Shown here piece by piece: positions 31,600-45,649 of a stretch of DNA of 64,000 nucleotides. Source of the stretch: Petunia secreta (Eukaryota; Streptophyta; Magnoliopsida; Solanales; Solanaceae). The stretch lies in assembly GCA_029990175.1 (NCBI GenBank), contig JARKIP010000033.1, positions 17,591,001 through 17,655,000 of the forward strand, given 5' to 3'. A program made the position numbers and the translations under genes. The first letter of the stretch is position 1, and each line of letters begins with the position of its first letter. The notes beneath the pieces are model-generated. The model did no database searches. It was not told the DNA's origin and saw only the letters and a list, made by a program, of their open reading frames with translations.

Positions 31600-34280
31600 A
31601 TAATTATCAATAAATGTGCAACATTAAGAGAACAAAAAAAAAACTAAACAAATCAACAAAACATAGGACTTACTAGATTTCGTGGAATAGCTAAAACTCT
31701 TCCTCAATAAACCACTAAAAAACAACCGGAAAAAAAAAAAAAACTAAGAAACTCAATACCGTCTGCTGAATGGTGTACAAACAGTAGATGAGTTACAAAG
31801 TGTTTCGCACCCTCGATTATATAAACTATATTTGTTGAACGTAATAATTGTGGGTACAATTGTCACTACTAAAACCACCATCCACTATGCATTTTTCAAA
31901 AATATGAAAAGCTGAAAAAGCATGTAAAAGCTGAAAAGCCTAACTATTGATTGATAGCAAAAGAAAAATCCATTGGGGGTGGAGTTTTTCAGAAAATAAA
32001 AGTACTTAGAAATTTTTTTTTTTTTTAAAAAGGCCATCGGCTAGCTAGTTTTCTGAATTTTTACAATTTTTTAAAAACTCACAGCCAAATGTTGTTTTCT
32101 GTATAAATAAACTAACGGGCCATTAACACTTAATGTTAAAATTTATATTAAAAACATCATGGCATGGTGTTTCTATGATTTTTGGAAAAAAAATTTTTGA
32201 TACACCCATATATTGAAAGAAGTGTCAATTTTACACCAATTCAAGAAAAAATTCCTTTGATACTAGAGGATTACTAGCACCACCAGATGCGATCATTTTA
32301 ATGAAACTTTGCTCAACATTAGGAAGGGCAACTGGTATGTAGTAATTTAAGGACTAACACAAGGAAAACGATTTCAGGATATGGTCTCCCATTGTTGCAC
32401 TATTCGACAAGAAAATTGTCATAAAATCACTGGATATGGAGCCGCTTATCTTTGACAGTTTGTTGTTTCTAAGCTAGCGTTTGGACATAGATTCCCAAAT
32501 AGTTTTTGGGAAACACTCTTTGGATGAAGTTTGATATGAAAATGAAAGTGTTTGGACATACTTTTTGGGAACAAATTTTTTGGCTCAAAAAGAGCCTTTG
32601 AGCTCTTATGAAAATGAAATTTGATATGTACATGTTAGTTTTTTGGTCAAAAAGAGCCTTTGAGTTCTTTTTGAGTTTTTGGGAGAAGTTTTGTTCAAAT
32701 AATATAAACAAACAATTTTTCTTCGAAAAACTCTCAAAAAATATTCTGAAAAACTATAAACAAAAGTAAACCTATCTTGCTAAAGGGATATTCCAAGTAC
32801 ATGTCACGTTTTAAAACCACTACAAGACATGTGAGTTTCCAGCTTACGTTAATGAATATCATTATATATACCAAACAAACAAGTTCACGTTTTTTCTCTT
32901 TTTCCTTTTTTTTCCTTTTTAAATTAATTTTTGAGATGTGCTGGATTAGCGGGCAAGGAAAAGATCAAGAAAAGAGAAGGGTCTTGTGAGATTTGAACCC
33001 TCGGTATCTTTGAACCCACCACCTACCAACAAAGGTGTGGTGAAGTGGTAAAATTCCTCTTCACCAAATATCTCGGATTCGAACTTTAAAAATTGGATCA
33101 TTCTGTTTAATTTCTATTTCTCTTCAGAAGAATTGGTTTAGATTTCATGTCCATAAATCAGAGCACTTCTTTGAACTTCCTGCCGTATTACCAAGAATTT
33201 AGTTCAAAAAATTCCTTGTGGATCCTGACAAATTGTCATTAAGGCCAAAAATTTAAACACTTCTTCCGTCAGGTAAATCCACTCTATATTGGTCTGATTT
33301 GATACATATTAATTTATCATTTCCGAATGCACTATATTTCATTTATTCATGTGATAAAACATTCAATAATAGATCCAGCGTGATTCCACAAGTAGGATTA
33401 GAGGAGGTTGAGTATACACAAACATTATTCCTACCATGCGTGAGGTAGAGAGGTTATTTCAAACAGACCATCGGCTCAAGAAAAACGTTTTGAAAACAAG
33501 TTTGGAAAAAATAAGAGTAAATGCTAAAATAAAAATATTAATATTGAACGAAAACAAATGATAAAACTTTCACAAAACCTTTTTCAACTTCAACTACAAC
33601 TAAACTTAACTTTTTCTCATCTTCATCTCAGATTTTGTTCAAAAGCATAAGAACTCTATTCGAAGTGTTGCTGACTTAACATCATCATCTCTTTCTTTTT
33701 CGGGAGAAATCTTTAGAATTCACACTGCTTAGCTTTCAAATCGCCTCTATGGGTGCTTTGTCGATTTCCCATTATCACAACAAATGATCATTAGTCAGAA
33801 AATTTAGGTCAATCGATTGGCTTTAAGTTTGGGCTCATGGTTTATAATCTCTAATGTCCCCCGAGGGTATCTAGCGAATAGTGCAAGTGTAATCATAAAC
33901 AGAATATAAGATCTTGAAAGTGATTAACATCATAATTTCGTCAAGAAGTTTATATTCTTGCAAAAATTTTAGGAGAAAAACGCTACGCAGCCCAAAAAAA
34001 AAAAAGAAACAACAGAAATTTCGGAGAGAAGAGAGTTGATATTTTGAAGAAAAATCTGGTTATATTTTCAACTGAATTTCCTTTCCCGTTCCTTCAAACA
34101 TCAAAATACTTCTTCAAAAGAAAGACTGACTTTACTTTTCTAATCAGCACATTCTTTTTGTTATTAATTTTTTATCAATATCAATCTTCTTGCGCCAAAG
34201 TCTAGGTTTCCAATATCAGTCGGTCGAAAAAACCCGAAAAAAAAAATTGCCATTTTATCTGCTGCACATAAATTCTACAC
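31600..34280. other. AT-rich intergenic region
   Basis: No gene is seen. 32,470-32,770 contains a repeat-like stretch with GCGTTTGGACATA and several TTTTTGGGA words, probably an old short transposon. 33,033-33,130 has a tRNA-like A box (GGTGTGGTGAAGTGG) and B box (GGATTCGAAC) suggesting a SINE head. Confidence 0.4.
33033..33130 (+). repeat. Possible tRNA-derived SINE head
   Basis: GGTGTGGTGAAGTGG (A-box-like) and, about 30 bases later, GGATTCGAAC (B-box-like) have pol III spacing. No clear tail or target duplication was found, and it does not fold as a full tRNA. Confidence 0.35.
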
Positions 34281-34496
34281 AATGTACACATCCAGATGCA
34301 CCTGAAATATTCTAAAGGTCATATTTTGTACATTAAGAACCTCTTTGCCCCATTCAACTATTTACTCTTTTCAATAGCCAATGCTTTGCTCATGCTAGGA
34401 AGTTCTGAACTTTGAGATTACTGTGACGCCTCTATAAGTCAACAACTAAGTTTAAAAATAAATCGCTCTTGCTCCAGTCCTGATGTCCAGAAATTT

Positions 34497-37400
34497 TTAG
34501 ACTTTAGCACCTATCTTGCAATCTGAAAATGAACTAGCCTCTAGAGCTTCAGCAGTAGATCCTGGCTCTTTCTTGTCCACCCCAAAGAACGAGCAGTTCT
34601 GAAATGCATCCAGACTACTAGCTATGAGGCGGTTCAAGCAACCACGACTATCACCCAAAATTAGGTCTTCATTATGATATCTACATGAAGGTGCGTCCAA
34701 CTCTAGCGGTCCTAGAGAGTCTGACTGCAAAGTTGAAAAGGGAGAAATTATGTAAATACATGCCATAAGCCGACAAACTAGGTTGTTGTCTATAAATGAT
34801 ATCAACATTAGTAATAGTCAAAGGGAGACGTTAACTAGCCAATACCAATTCTTTAACTTTAAACATGGAAAACATCTCCATTCAGAAATATAACCAGGAC
34901 AAGAAAAATAATTACCCAATATATATCAGAAAGCTCATTAAGCTCCTTCGAAGAACCATCCAAAGCTCGTGCATTGGATTGACACTCATCTGTTGGGTCT
35001 ATATGAGCAGCTTCATCAATTAAGGGTTCCACATTCCCAGGCAAATCCTGCAAAAGGAAATGAAAATGATGTATATTGTTCCACCTCTAACTAGCAGAAA
35101 GTGATGCAGGCTCAATAAGATTCAGACATAAACCTTTACTCCTGCATCAAGTACTAGGGAAGATGACCGAGCAATCTGCTGCCAGTTCTCTCCACAGACA
35201 TTGCTGGATGGACTCCGTGCTTTGTCACTGGAAGCAAGATCTTTCAGAAATGAAAAGGCATCACAAGTATCTTCAGCATTCCAAATGGAAGATGATTGAG
35301 GTGGAAGAACCATCTGAGAATCGGCTTTGCTTCGATGTTTATATATATGAGCAGCAATCGCTGCATCAAAGGAGTCGCAGCTAAACGGATTCTGCTGGAA
35401 AAAATTAGAGCTTCCAGGTAAAGTTGAGTCAATGCCGTTTGCTTCCTCATCATCGGGTGCATCAGAGAGAAGATCTCCAATACTTATTGTAATGCTGTCT
35501 TCCCAACCCCCTGCTAACAAAGCACTGGCCTTGTTTCCCAGCATATCATGCTAATAGAAAGCAAAAAAAAAAAATCAGGAATTGAATAAAGAGAAAGTCG
35601 CAACTTTTTATGTTTTAAGGCAACAATGACACCCCAAAACACGTGACCAGAATAAAAGACGGAGAACGTCAAAGCCCATTTGCTTCAACTGAACACCAGA
35701 TGATAATGCCCAGCAAGTAAACCCCATTTTCTAAACAAACATTGCCTTGGCATGAACTAGAACTGATAGCTTCAGGCAAACAAGTGCTTAATCAAAACTG
35801 TATTACCACTACCAACTTCTTCTAACATAATATTTTTAAAAAGCATCTCTTGCATTTCCCTAGCACAGTTACTGAGTCCATACTTCTTTAATAGCAGACC
35901 TAAAGGGAACATCTTCTATTGTTTAAATTGCCTAAGTTTTGTTCCTTTTGTATATGAGTGATTTTAGTCAGGGTTCTACTGACCATTTTAAGAAATATTG
36001 GATCAACTACTCAGATCAGTAACCAACTTCTTATTTAGGATTATCTCTAGGCTCAAAGAACAAAGCTTTGGAAATCTGGAATAAGTTAGTCAGAATGGAG
36101 GGAAGAGAAAAGGTTGGTCATATCAAAATCCTAATATTTGTCAATGGAGGTAGGGTGATCATGATTTCCATCTCAAAAAAGATAGGGCAATCTTGATCAA
36201 TTCAGTTCTGGATGCATTGCCTACTTATGTGATGTCCCGGTTCCCTAAACCTGCAAAGTTAAAAAGAGACTGGACCTCAAATAAATTCTCTTTGGCAAGG
36301 CAATAAGGACGATAGGCGTTCTCATTTAGTTAACCAGCAGAGTTGATATTTTGCAAGAAAGATGGTGACTTGAGCATCAGGAATTTGAGAATTCTCAATA
36401 AAAGCCTTCTAATGAATGGTTACAGAGATTTATTAGACAGTCCATATGGAAGGGAGTGATCACCAACAAATATGGTCATCAGGGGCAATGGTGCACAAAA
36501 CCAGTTACATCCTCTTATAAAGGAAGTGTCTGGAAATATATTAGAATGCATTGGGCAGATTATAACACTGTAAACTTTTAGTAGTAAATGGAAGGAGAGT
36601 GTCTTTCTGGAATGACAATTGGTTGGGACATGGTCCTTTAAATGACATGTTCCCAGATCTTTTTTGTTTCCGTTGAACAGGTCTGGTCTTAGAGCGATGG
36701 GGAGCTCTCCTTTAGAAGATTATCGAATGGACTCAGTAACTGAACTGCTTACCTGCTGGTATAACAGGAGGCAGTAATGTTCAGAAAGAATAGTGGGAAG
36801 CTATCCCAGGATGCATATGGTGGACTATATGGAGGGAGAGAAACAACAGACGTTTCGAGAACAAGAATAGTCCTATTCAAAAACAAAATGAATTATATAT
36901 TGTCCTTTATTTTTGGCGTAAAGAATTATATAAGCTTAGTAGATATTTTAGAATATGTGTAAGAAGATCAAAACTTCTGCTCATTTTTTTAAAAAATGTA
37001 AAACAGGGTTGAGGGTTGGAAGAAATGTATCACACATGTAAAATATAAGAAAGCCCCGGTTTCCAACATTTCCTAAATGCTGATGAACATTTCCTTAAGA
37101 AGAATAGAAATTGCCTCTATAAAGCTGATAATCCAGGGTTTACTGAAGTTCATCATGTACTAGTATACGTCAGTAAGTTACAATATGGTGTCCTATGACT
37201 TTATTCATCACACGAAACTGCAGACAGAAAGGCAAACATAAAGATAAGTTGATAGTAAAAGAGCTAGAAAGAATTCAACTGGATTGCCAGTTTTCCGAGT
37301 TTCTGCAGAGCAACTCAAGCCAGAATTATAATGAGAATGAAACTCAAGAAAAGAAATTACCACCTCAACTTGTTTCCCTGCAGTTGCAGCCCCGTTCTCC

Positions 37401-40400
37401 CTTCTATGTGATGGCAGAGTTTCATCATGACCAGAACAGTGGGTATTCAGGCCCATGCTAACTTGAAAGTTGGATTCACCAGACAGCTCAATTGAGGAGG
37501 ATGTCACTGTCGTTCTTGGATTAGAGACTAGTGGTTCTTTAGCAAAATGTACAAGTTTTCCATTAGATGATGTTAGTACTTCGGCATTCTTTTCTTCTGT
37601 TATGTTAGTGTTAGTATTTTGTGAAAAGGGAGTGATAGATGACAATGGTGCTCGAGATGTTCCAAGCTCAGCATTTGGAAACCAACCATATCTAGAAGAA
37701 GAAAAAGTAAATCAGCGCACAGCTATTGTAAAGATAACTTCTCAAAGATACAAAAGAATGTAAACAGGGACCTGAGACGGAAAACTGGTGGGCTTCCAAT
37801 CAGATTATAGACATCTGCAGCACTTAGCGTAGTATCTTTGGTCCATCTCAGGGATTGCACCAGGTTTTCCATCGGTACATGGTAAGGGAAAAGCACCAGT
37901 TCTCCAGTTGCAATGCTCGAACTTCCCCATTTACGATTGAGATGTTCCAAAACGGATGACATCTTTTTTCTATTACTTAGAGTGAGTTCCAGGTATGGAT
38001 TATGATTATCCTGACACAGAAAGGAAGGGAAAAAGTGAGAACAAATATATTTTACATCAAATGTGTAACCAGTTAATCACAGAACAGCAACGAGATTTAC
38101 TTACCATTTCCAGGGCTCTTCTAGTTCCTTCATCAACAGGAAACAACTGGAGCTTGAGTTTCATACAACTCTGAATATTGGTCTCATTAAACAGATTTTG
38201 TGATAAAGTCGGTAAAGAATGCACATCTTTTCCAACATGTTCAAAACAATTTAACCCTGCAAGTTAGTCACATGAAGGATGGCTAGAAGTTAGATATAGT
38301 TTTTAGAATCAACAATCATCAATGGCAACAAGTAAAGTTCACCTAAATGCTCACCCTGTGAATTCTGGACCAGTCCAACATCTTTATCAATAGTTGCCCG
38401 TTCCAAATGCTCGGCAGCATCAGCTACCAATGAAACACCAGCAATTGCAGCTTTCTCCCACTTTTTAAATGCAGCTTTTGATGCAGAACCTACCACCCAG
38501 AGACAATACCACCAAGAGTTGAGCTAAGAGACAGCTTTTTTATTAGGAAATGGAAAGCAAAAGTACACCCAGAAAAAAAAACAACAGACATAGCAGTAGC
38601 CGTATTCTATCAAAGATAGGAATATCACAATTAACACTCTGCTGCCAGTCAAGGTATGGAGGATGGGAGGAAGACATATTTTGGCTTGCCATCGCAATGG
38701 AATGTGCGATGCAGTCAGATATTTTCTGATGTCATCTGGAAGAAGTGTGGAAGAGTGGGAAAAGACCGAAACAAATATTTCCAGGTTAAAGAAAACACCT
38801 CTACTCATGGTTACACATAAAGGTCATATCAAGAAAATTAGCATGAGTAAAAGAATCTCAGCAACCAACTCCAAAACATAAGCAACGGGTGACGTAGCCT
38901 GAGACCTCTATAATTTACTTAAGCCCTTATATCCATATGCAGTATTGTATATCTCTAAGACTCTAACATATGCTTTGCGAGAAAATGCAGGGAAAGCATG
39001 AAAGCGAAAGAAGCAATAATTGCAATTTATGCATGAGCTTTGTAACTAACAAACCTATCCTTCGTCGATGTCTAGCATTTTTCACAGGAGAAGAGTCTAC
39101 TTTTGCATTTCTTCTATTGACACCCATAGTCACATGGCGTTTTAGAGAAGAGCCTTTTCCAGATCCAAATTTTTGTATGTCTTGGTTGTCGAGAAGAACC
39201 ACTTTAACTGCCTGACTATCATGGGTTGACACTCTGCTATGACTTGAAAGAGATTCAGCAGCTACAGAACTACTCTCTCCTTGAGAAGGACGCCTTCTAA
39301 TCTTCTTTTTCCGGTCTTTCAACAGCTGGCTCTCCTTTATGACAAAAATAATGTTTGTTCAATCCAACAAACACTAAAAGAAGTCATGCTGAACATGGGG
39401 CATTATAAAGGAAAAATCAATGTTCTTCACTAACCAAGGTCTCAATAAATATTTTAAATCTCCGTGGTTTCAAGTGAAGCTGTGAAGCTTTACAGCTAGA
39501 CTTCTCCAGTAAAGACCACCTACAGTCAAAGTCAGAGGCCAATATGTTATTACATGTGACTATTTAACATGAACAAACATCAAAAGAATCTAGATTCTAC
39601 TCCAAGATTACAAAGTAAATTTGTAGTAAATAGACAGGCGTAATCACTGATTTAGTTCTCTAAACTAGCAAACATTTGAAATAATATGTAGCTGATTTAG
39701 GAATGAAATACAAGTGTAGCATGCCTCACCGCATAATTTCTACAGCTACAATACTACATTTAAAAGCTAAACAAAAGAATGCTGATTTCATTTCTTACTA
39801 CACGATATCATCCTTATGTTTAAGGCATATCATGCTGCTATGTCATCAAAAGAGGACTATAAGAGGATCGTGGTGCTGCAAAATGGCATAGATATTTCCA
39901 ACCAATATTTTTCATGAGTTTAAAACAAACATAAGACAGAGGAATGACAAGGTAATGGCTCCCACATACCATCGCAGCATTGCAGCATTAGTGTCCTTGG
40001 AATTTTTGGCATCAAGAGACAGTTCTGGACCCAATAACTTGTTCATACGCCTCACAAGACGATAATAATAATGTCTGACCTGCCAAATCAAAGAAATAAC
40101 GGTGTTCAGCAAAAAAAAGATAAGTGAAGCAAGAACCCCAGTAAAAAGAATTCTGGATTATTAAATAAAAATTACTGTGTATCACCTGATCCTTGTTTTT
40201 ACTCTGCACACGACTAGTAATTCTCTCAAAATTCTGATAAAGAAAGTGTCACATCCAGAGTCATAATTGATCCCACAAGAAAAAACAAAACGAAAAGAGG
40301 AAAGCCAGCTAATTATACAACAAAGTGGATTACCTTGCCAACTTGCCGCAGTGCAGAGAAGAACCTTTCTTCCTCCTGACGTGTCCATGCAGCCCATTGC

Positions 40401-40745
40401 CGTGTCTGTCTTTTGGCTGCAATGGAAATAAGCATCCCAGCAACAAAAATGATAATTAACCTCTAAACTGGAGAACAATTAAGTCTAAGAAAGCTAAAGC
40501 ATATATATCAATGGCATACCTGGCTGCTGTAGCGTAACCTGGTCTTGGGAGGATGGTACTTGCTGTGTAACTACATGATCATGTGTCGGTACGGACTGTT
40601 GCGAAGCAGGATGTCCTTTTGAGGGTATCACTAACTGTGCTGCTACAGGTTCTTGTGTAAAACCGGAACTCCCATCCTTGCACATAAAAGTCACAGGATG
40701 GAGGGATGTCTCACACTCCAAGGAGGCCCGTGGCTCTATTTGCAT
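34497..40745 (-). CDS. TKI1: SANT-domain protein, TSL-kinase interacting protein 1 / Cramped-like family (823 aa)
   Basis: Thirteen coding exons (minus order): 40,745-40,520, 40,416-40,334, 40,233-40,186, 40,079-39,970, 39,519-39,435, 39,334-39,055, 38,489-38,343, 38,256-38,105, 38,010-37,772, 37,691-37,361, 35,550-35,140, 35,047-34,916 and 34,724-34,497. All have GT/AG borders and the sum is exactly 824 codons with the stop. Residues about 80-135 form a SANT/Myb-like domain (QWAAWTRQEEERFFSALRQV, then NFERITSRVQSKNKDQVRHY). A middle segment (KWEKAAIAGVSLVADAAEHL) and a late conserved one (ISIGDLLSDAPDDEE; DSFDAAIAAHIYKH) fit Arabidopsis TKI1, a nuclear partner of the TOUSLED kinase related to animal Cramped. 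Exon 40,520 is open upstream to its acceptor at 40,785, so the true start could lie further 5'; I used the first in-frame Met. It is the only conserved host gene here. Confidence 0.88.
36180..36700 (+). mobile_element. LINE fragment (reverse transcriptase 3' part) in a TKI1 intron
   Basis: The plus strand reads, over several frames, LINSVLDALPTYVMS, then a LSIRNLRILNKSLL-like stretch, WKGVITNKYG, and RRVSFWNDNWLGHGPLNDMF. This is the order seen in the C-terminal half of plant L1-type LINE polyproteins. It is 5'-truncated, full of stops, and antisense to the host gene within the 1.8-kb intron 35,551-37,360. Confidence 0.7.
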
Positions 40746-42699
40746 GTTAAAGTCATCCAACGTACTATTCTTGCATTCTCTTCTACTGCAAATACCATAA
40801 CATACTTCTCAAACCTCCAACTGATAAAACATACAGAAAAAAAAATACCTTCCAAAGCAAATGAAAAACCACTAAACATTCAAAAAGAGAAACTTAAGAT
40901 GGATCAAGACACTTATAATCAGGCTTGCAGACCAAGGAAGCATGATCTCTGTACATAGGAAAATACTACTCTTTATAAATCCGTGCATATGCACATGCTC
41001 ACAATGACAACTTACTAAACCCCACCATTATTCCAAACATGACACCTTACTAAACCCCACCATTAGTACAAACATGTTCCTTCAAAACCCATTATCCTCT
41101 GTAAAATATCAGGTAAGCATTAATTTCAAGGTGAAAATAGGAATAAAGAAAAAAGAAGGAAAAAAGATGAAAAAGAACTAAATGTTATAACAGTTTTAGT
41201 ATGGGTCACGTGTCAAAGCAAGCAGGAATAACTGTGGAAGAAAAGACAGTTCAACTCATTCTCACAGCATAGTTGTTAGGAGAATGACCATAACGAAAAG
41301 CCTCAGAAGGGACTGATTTCAGCAAATCCTAAGATTCATCAATGAAACTTAGAAGCTACAGCCGAAAAGCGGTTTAGTAAAAAGTATGGTTCATTTTTTT
41401 AATAATAATAAGTTCTAGAAACCATTATCCCCATGAAATTAGGATACGATATGTTTAGTCAACAGCTGATAAAGAAAACCAAGATATTTAATATCCTAAA
41501 GCAACAAACAACATATAAATCTTATTTGAGTGTCATACTCTAGAAGAAAAAAGTTCAGAAAACCATAATTTTATTCAAAATATGACTCTACCTTCATGTC
41601 AACAGAGAAACGGAAAAGTATAACTATTTAACCTTAAGCAACTAAAAGTAATTTAGCAAAATATGATATTATAGACGCCTAGAAAAGTTTAATATGCATG
41701 AAGAAAGAGTACGTCATCAGCCAAACATGTACAGCTGTGTTTTTATTTGACAGTCCTTCAGCACACATATTGAATACATCAACAATTCATAGCCGTTTCT
41801 TATCATATTCAACCCAAAGGTTTTAAATAGTAAATTGATACTCCTCAATAAAGAGTAATTCAAACTAAATATCCATTGAGCTACACATATGCACACATAA
41901 AAAGATCTCTGAAGAAGATCAATTAAATTTAACGTTGCCTGTATTTAATCAATTAAAAGTCACCTTAGTATTATTTATAGAACTAGTTCAATATGCGAAT
42001 AAAAGCTTGCATGCATAAAGGACTAAAAGGAACGTTATCAATAAAGTCACAACTTATTTATAGAAACTATCAAAAGAGCAGCCCGGTGCACAAAGCATTC
42101 ACGCATTCACGCAGGGTCCGGAGAAGGGCCGCACGTCAAGGGGTGTGATATACGCAGAATAAAGGTGTTATTCAATAGATAGATGTTTTAAAACTTGCAG
42201 AATTCACGCCTTCTCTTTACATCATATTCTGCCGTGCACAAACTACCCTCTTTTTTTTTCAAGAACAAAGTACGCGTGTATTAAAAAAATACATGCACTA
42301 GGTTCCAGATTCAAAAATGGTAGGAACTAATAAGGTCCATTGAAGCGTCTATGTTGTTAACATGTTTACTCCTATAGCTACCAATAACAAAACACGTTAA
42401 CACCTACAGCAACAGGCAAGAATTAGTAAGCATGTTGACTTTAATATGAGAAGGAACTGCTACTCCATCAAAGCATCTATGATGTTTTCACCGTCCACAA
42501 GATGACGCTGGGAATAGTATGAAGTCTGTTTTCCTTCCAAACCAACTGAGATATGCATCTCTAAGTGATATGGAATTGCTCAATGGATCATGAATAGGTT
42601 TAGGAACACATCCCGCAGCTCCCTTGCCATTCACAATGTACCAATATATTTCTTTTTTACAATTTGAAAGTATCTTATAATTACGCACCAAGATGAAGG

Positions 42700-43110
42700 C
42701 AAAAATGGACATGGAAACAGGTTAACTGTTGACTGCAACACCTGCAGTGTAATAATACGTGATTAGGTTCTTCTACGGTCCTTTTGGCACATAAGCATCT
42801 AGTTCAGCAAATTCACAAAATGAACCCCCTTTCCCTCAAAATAATCTTTTATGAGGCATGCTTGAGCTATCCACCGAACAGAAGAGACTTTGAGGGAGAG
42901 GGGGCTCTGAGTTTCCAAAGCAATTACCAGTGACATGTCTCCTTGTTGTCCCCACAACATGCCTTCACAGAAAAAACACCTTTACCATCACCTCTCTACT
43001 TTATGGAATGAACCTCAGTAACCCATGTATCCTCCAAATTTCAACAGATGAATCAAGCTCTCACTCTTCCAGCCTTAACAATTTCTTTGATATTCCAACA
43101 ACGGTTATTT
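42700..43110 (-). mobile_element. LINE fragment (zf-RVT end) in the first intron
   Basis: The minus strand gives GVFSVKACCGDNKETCHW, LLWKLRAPSPSKSLLF, and, after frame changes, CLCAKRTVEEPNHVLLHCR. These correspond to the zinc-finger reverse-transcriptase-associated region of plant LINEs. It is heavily broken. Confidence 0.6.
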
Positions 43111-43818
43111 CTGCACTGTGCTATGGTAGCTTCAGAACATGAAATAAAGTTGAACGGATCAGGAACTCCTCCCTCAAACTACTACAACCAAACCATATAT
43201 AATCCAAATTTTATCTTCTGAACATCCCCGTATTCAAAATACATGGTCCTTTTAAATTCCTTATAGAACTTTTAGAATATGTTTCCATGGCCCCACTGCA
43301 TAACATATTCTATGGCCCCACTGCATAAGTAGAGGAAAATTCCAGTGGTTTTCTATAATTACTTAGCAGTTACAATCGTTCCCCACATAAGAATCTTCTT
43401 TGTTGTTACATTCTACAGCCTCGTAAGGAATACCCTTTTTTTTTTTTGGTTAAGGAGCCTTTATGGAACACTTTTATTGTGAATCTTCTGATTCGTAATC
43501 CTTTACTACAGAATCTCCTGCTTTTTCAGATATTACCATTTTTCCCCTTTATGGTATTAATCTGCCTGTTATTGACTTCCCAAAGTTCCTTCTAAATTTG
43601 TTGAACTGCTTCATGGCCCCAGAAGGAATAGCAGTGGGCAAATTATCTTTTCAAATGTGTTGAAAAGTTTTAGATCACTTTCTTAATAATTGTAGATCAC
43701 AAGATAGTATAGCTAAGTGATACTTGGTCCCCAGTTTCACTATACATTTCTAAGTAAGATTTTATTGATCAAAGCTCGAAGAAAGTTTTTTTTTTAAGGT
43801 GTAATCTTTGTTAATGAG

Positions 43819-43993
43819 CAGAGGCGGATCCATAATTCTAAGTTTATGGGTTCTAGACTATAGCCCTTCTTCCTTACTGGGTTCTTGATATATAATTTTT
43901 ACATATTAAGTGAAATTGTAACACAAATACAGGGTTCATGCATAAGTTACTGGTTCAGCCGAACTCGTAACTAGGCCTCTGGATCCGCCACTG
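43819..43993. mobile_element. hAT-type MITE (175 bp)
   Basis: The ends CAGAGGCGGATCCA and TGGATCCGCCACTG are inverted copies with one mismatch. The flanks TTAATGAG (43,811-43,818) and TTAGTGAG (43,994-44,001) are an 8-bp target duplication with one difference. It lies in the first intron of the TKI1-like gene and has no coding capacity. Confidence 0.9.
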
Positions 43994-44929
43994 TTAGTGA
44001 GCAGTATCAAGGAAATACTGCAACAAAGTACAAAATAGCTAGCCTTGATTTCATCAAATCTCAATAAAATTCAACAAGTCTAGCAAATCATGGGAACTAA
44101 AAACGGATCAAAGCACTAAGAAAGTGCTGGTACTTACAAAGCGAGATTTAGAAAAGGTAAGGCATTCCCCTACAAGTTCATGAAAGGATTGCTGGAACTC
44201 AACAGGCGAATTTGTATCATATAAACCTTACAATTTTGTCAAAAAAATAAATAAATAAATAAATAAACATAAAACGAGAACGTCAGACTTAAGGAGATGT
44301 CTAGACATTTTCCTCAAAACTGTTCCATTCGATCTATGCAAGGCTTTAAGCTTCATATAATTAGTTCCTCAGTTATGTTGTTGCTTTCGTCTTCCATATT
44401 ACAATATTTCAGAGCTGATATTCCTTTATCAGTCTTAATTCACTATCAAAGGAAAAAAAGCTTCGAAAGCGCTCCAAGTCAATTTGGGCTTTAAGCGCGA
44501 AGTGCAAGTCTGGTCTCGTGATGTTCAAGGCAATATATGACATAGCTATTACTTTCTGGTGCCCGGTTTAAATTGAAATTAAGAGCTCTTCTAATTGGAG
44601 ATTTTCCACTAATTTTGTCCACAAAAAACTATGGCTTGTTTTAATTGTTATCATAACCGAGAAGCAAAAAAAAGCTCTGAGGTCCCCCCTTCGGGCTTTA
44701 AGCACACAGCGCAAAAAAAGCTTGGGCTTTAATGAAGAAAGGCGCAATTGAAGAAAAAATACAAAAATATGTGTAGTCCAGAACTAATCATTAAATGCAT
44801 GAACAATAAATGTATGGACACAGAAATTGAAAGAAAAAAAATAAATTGAAATATCAATTGTTCAGGATAACGCTCATTGGCAAGGAGGGGAAATATGGTT
44901 AGAGCCTTGATGACGACACTAAAGCACCT

Positions 44930-45400
44930 GCTTCGCTTAGCGCTCAGCATGTTTTGCGCCTCGTTCAGGACTTGAGTCAAACTTTAAGCGCGCCTTTAAC
45001 AACATTCCTTGTTATGAAAGCAACATAATTCATTCAATTTAGTCGTGCATGCTTAATCTAACTAGATAGTTTTGGTTTTCTATAACAAAAATAACTCATC
45101 CAATCGCGTCACCTCAAAATATCCATACAGAAATTAATCAATCACACCAATGCACCCGCTAAGCGAGGCGAAGCACGCAGCACGTCTTGTGCCTTATTCC
45201 AGGGCTTAAGCGCGCTTTAATCACCTCTTCGACAACATATTCTTGTCATGAAAGCAACATAATTCATTTAATCTAGTCATGCATGCTTACTCTACCTAGA
45301 TATTTTCGGTTTTCCATAACACTAAGTACTAATCCAATGCGTCGTGGCGTCGCCTCAATTATATCACATACAAATCAATCCAAATCACATCAACACCATA
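44930..45400. repeat. Diverged tandem duplication, about 230-bp unit
   Basis: Both copies contain GAAAGCAACATAATTCATT, then (T/C)TAGTC(G/A)TGCATGCTTA, then GGTTTTC(T/C)ATAACA and TCCAATG/CGCGTC. Each is preceded by GCTTAAGCGC-type GC-rich palindromic words, which also recur at 44,480-44,720. Confidence 0.7.
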
Positions 45401-45649
45401 TCAGCTCATTAAATCATGCATTAATTACTAAAATTAAAAATAACTAAAAAAAATGCTAAAATCAGTAATTACAAATTGCTAAAGCGACCACAGGTTAAGT
45501 TTCCTGAAGATGAATGTACTATATAATTACCTACACATAATAATTAGCGATAAATAATAAAAATTAAAGCTACGAATCTAAAACACAGTAAATAAACAGT
45601 AAAATTAGGTAAAGATTAATGAAATTCAGGTTAAAAAGGTTACCGGAGA

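Larger units (their letters stand above)
40786..45649 (-). other. Long first intron of the TKI1-like gene
   Basis: About 4.9 kb of AT-rich sequence with no host exon I can place. It holds a LINE relic (42,700-43,110), a hAT MITE (43,819-43,993) and a diverged tandem duplication (44,930-45,400). An exon-like stretch on the minus strand near 44,150-44,225 (EFQQSFHELVGECLTFSKSR, followed by GTAAGT) does not join in frame with the next exon and is unexplained. Confidence 0.5.

Noticed and set aside
33033..33110. Possible tRNA gene
   Set aside because: Only A-box-like and B-box-like words are present; the arms do not pair as a tRNA, so it is at best a SINE head.
35163..35480. Frames overlapping the TKI1-like exon
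   Set aside because: They are shadows of the 35,140-35,550 exon, whose reading frame is fixed by its in-frame joins.
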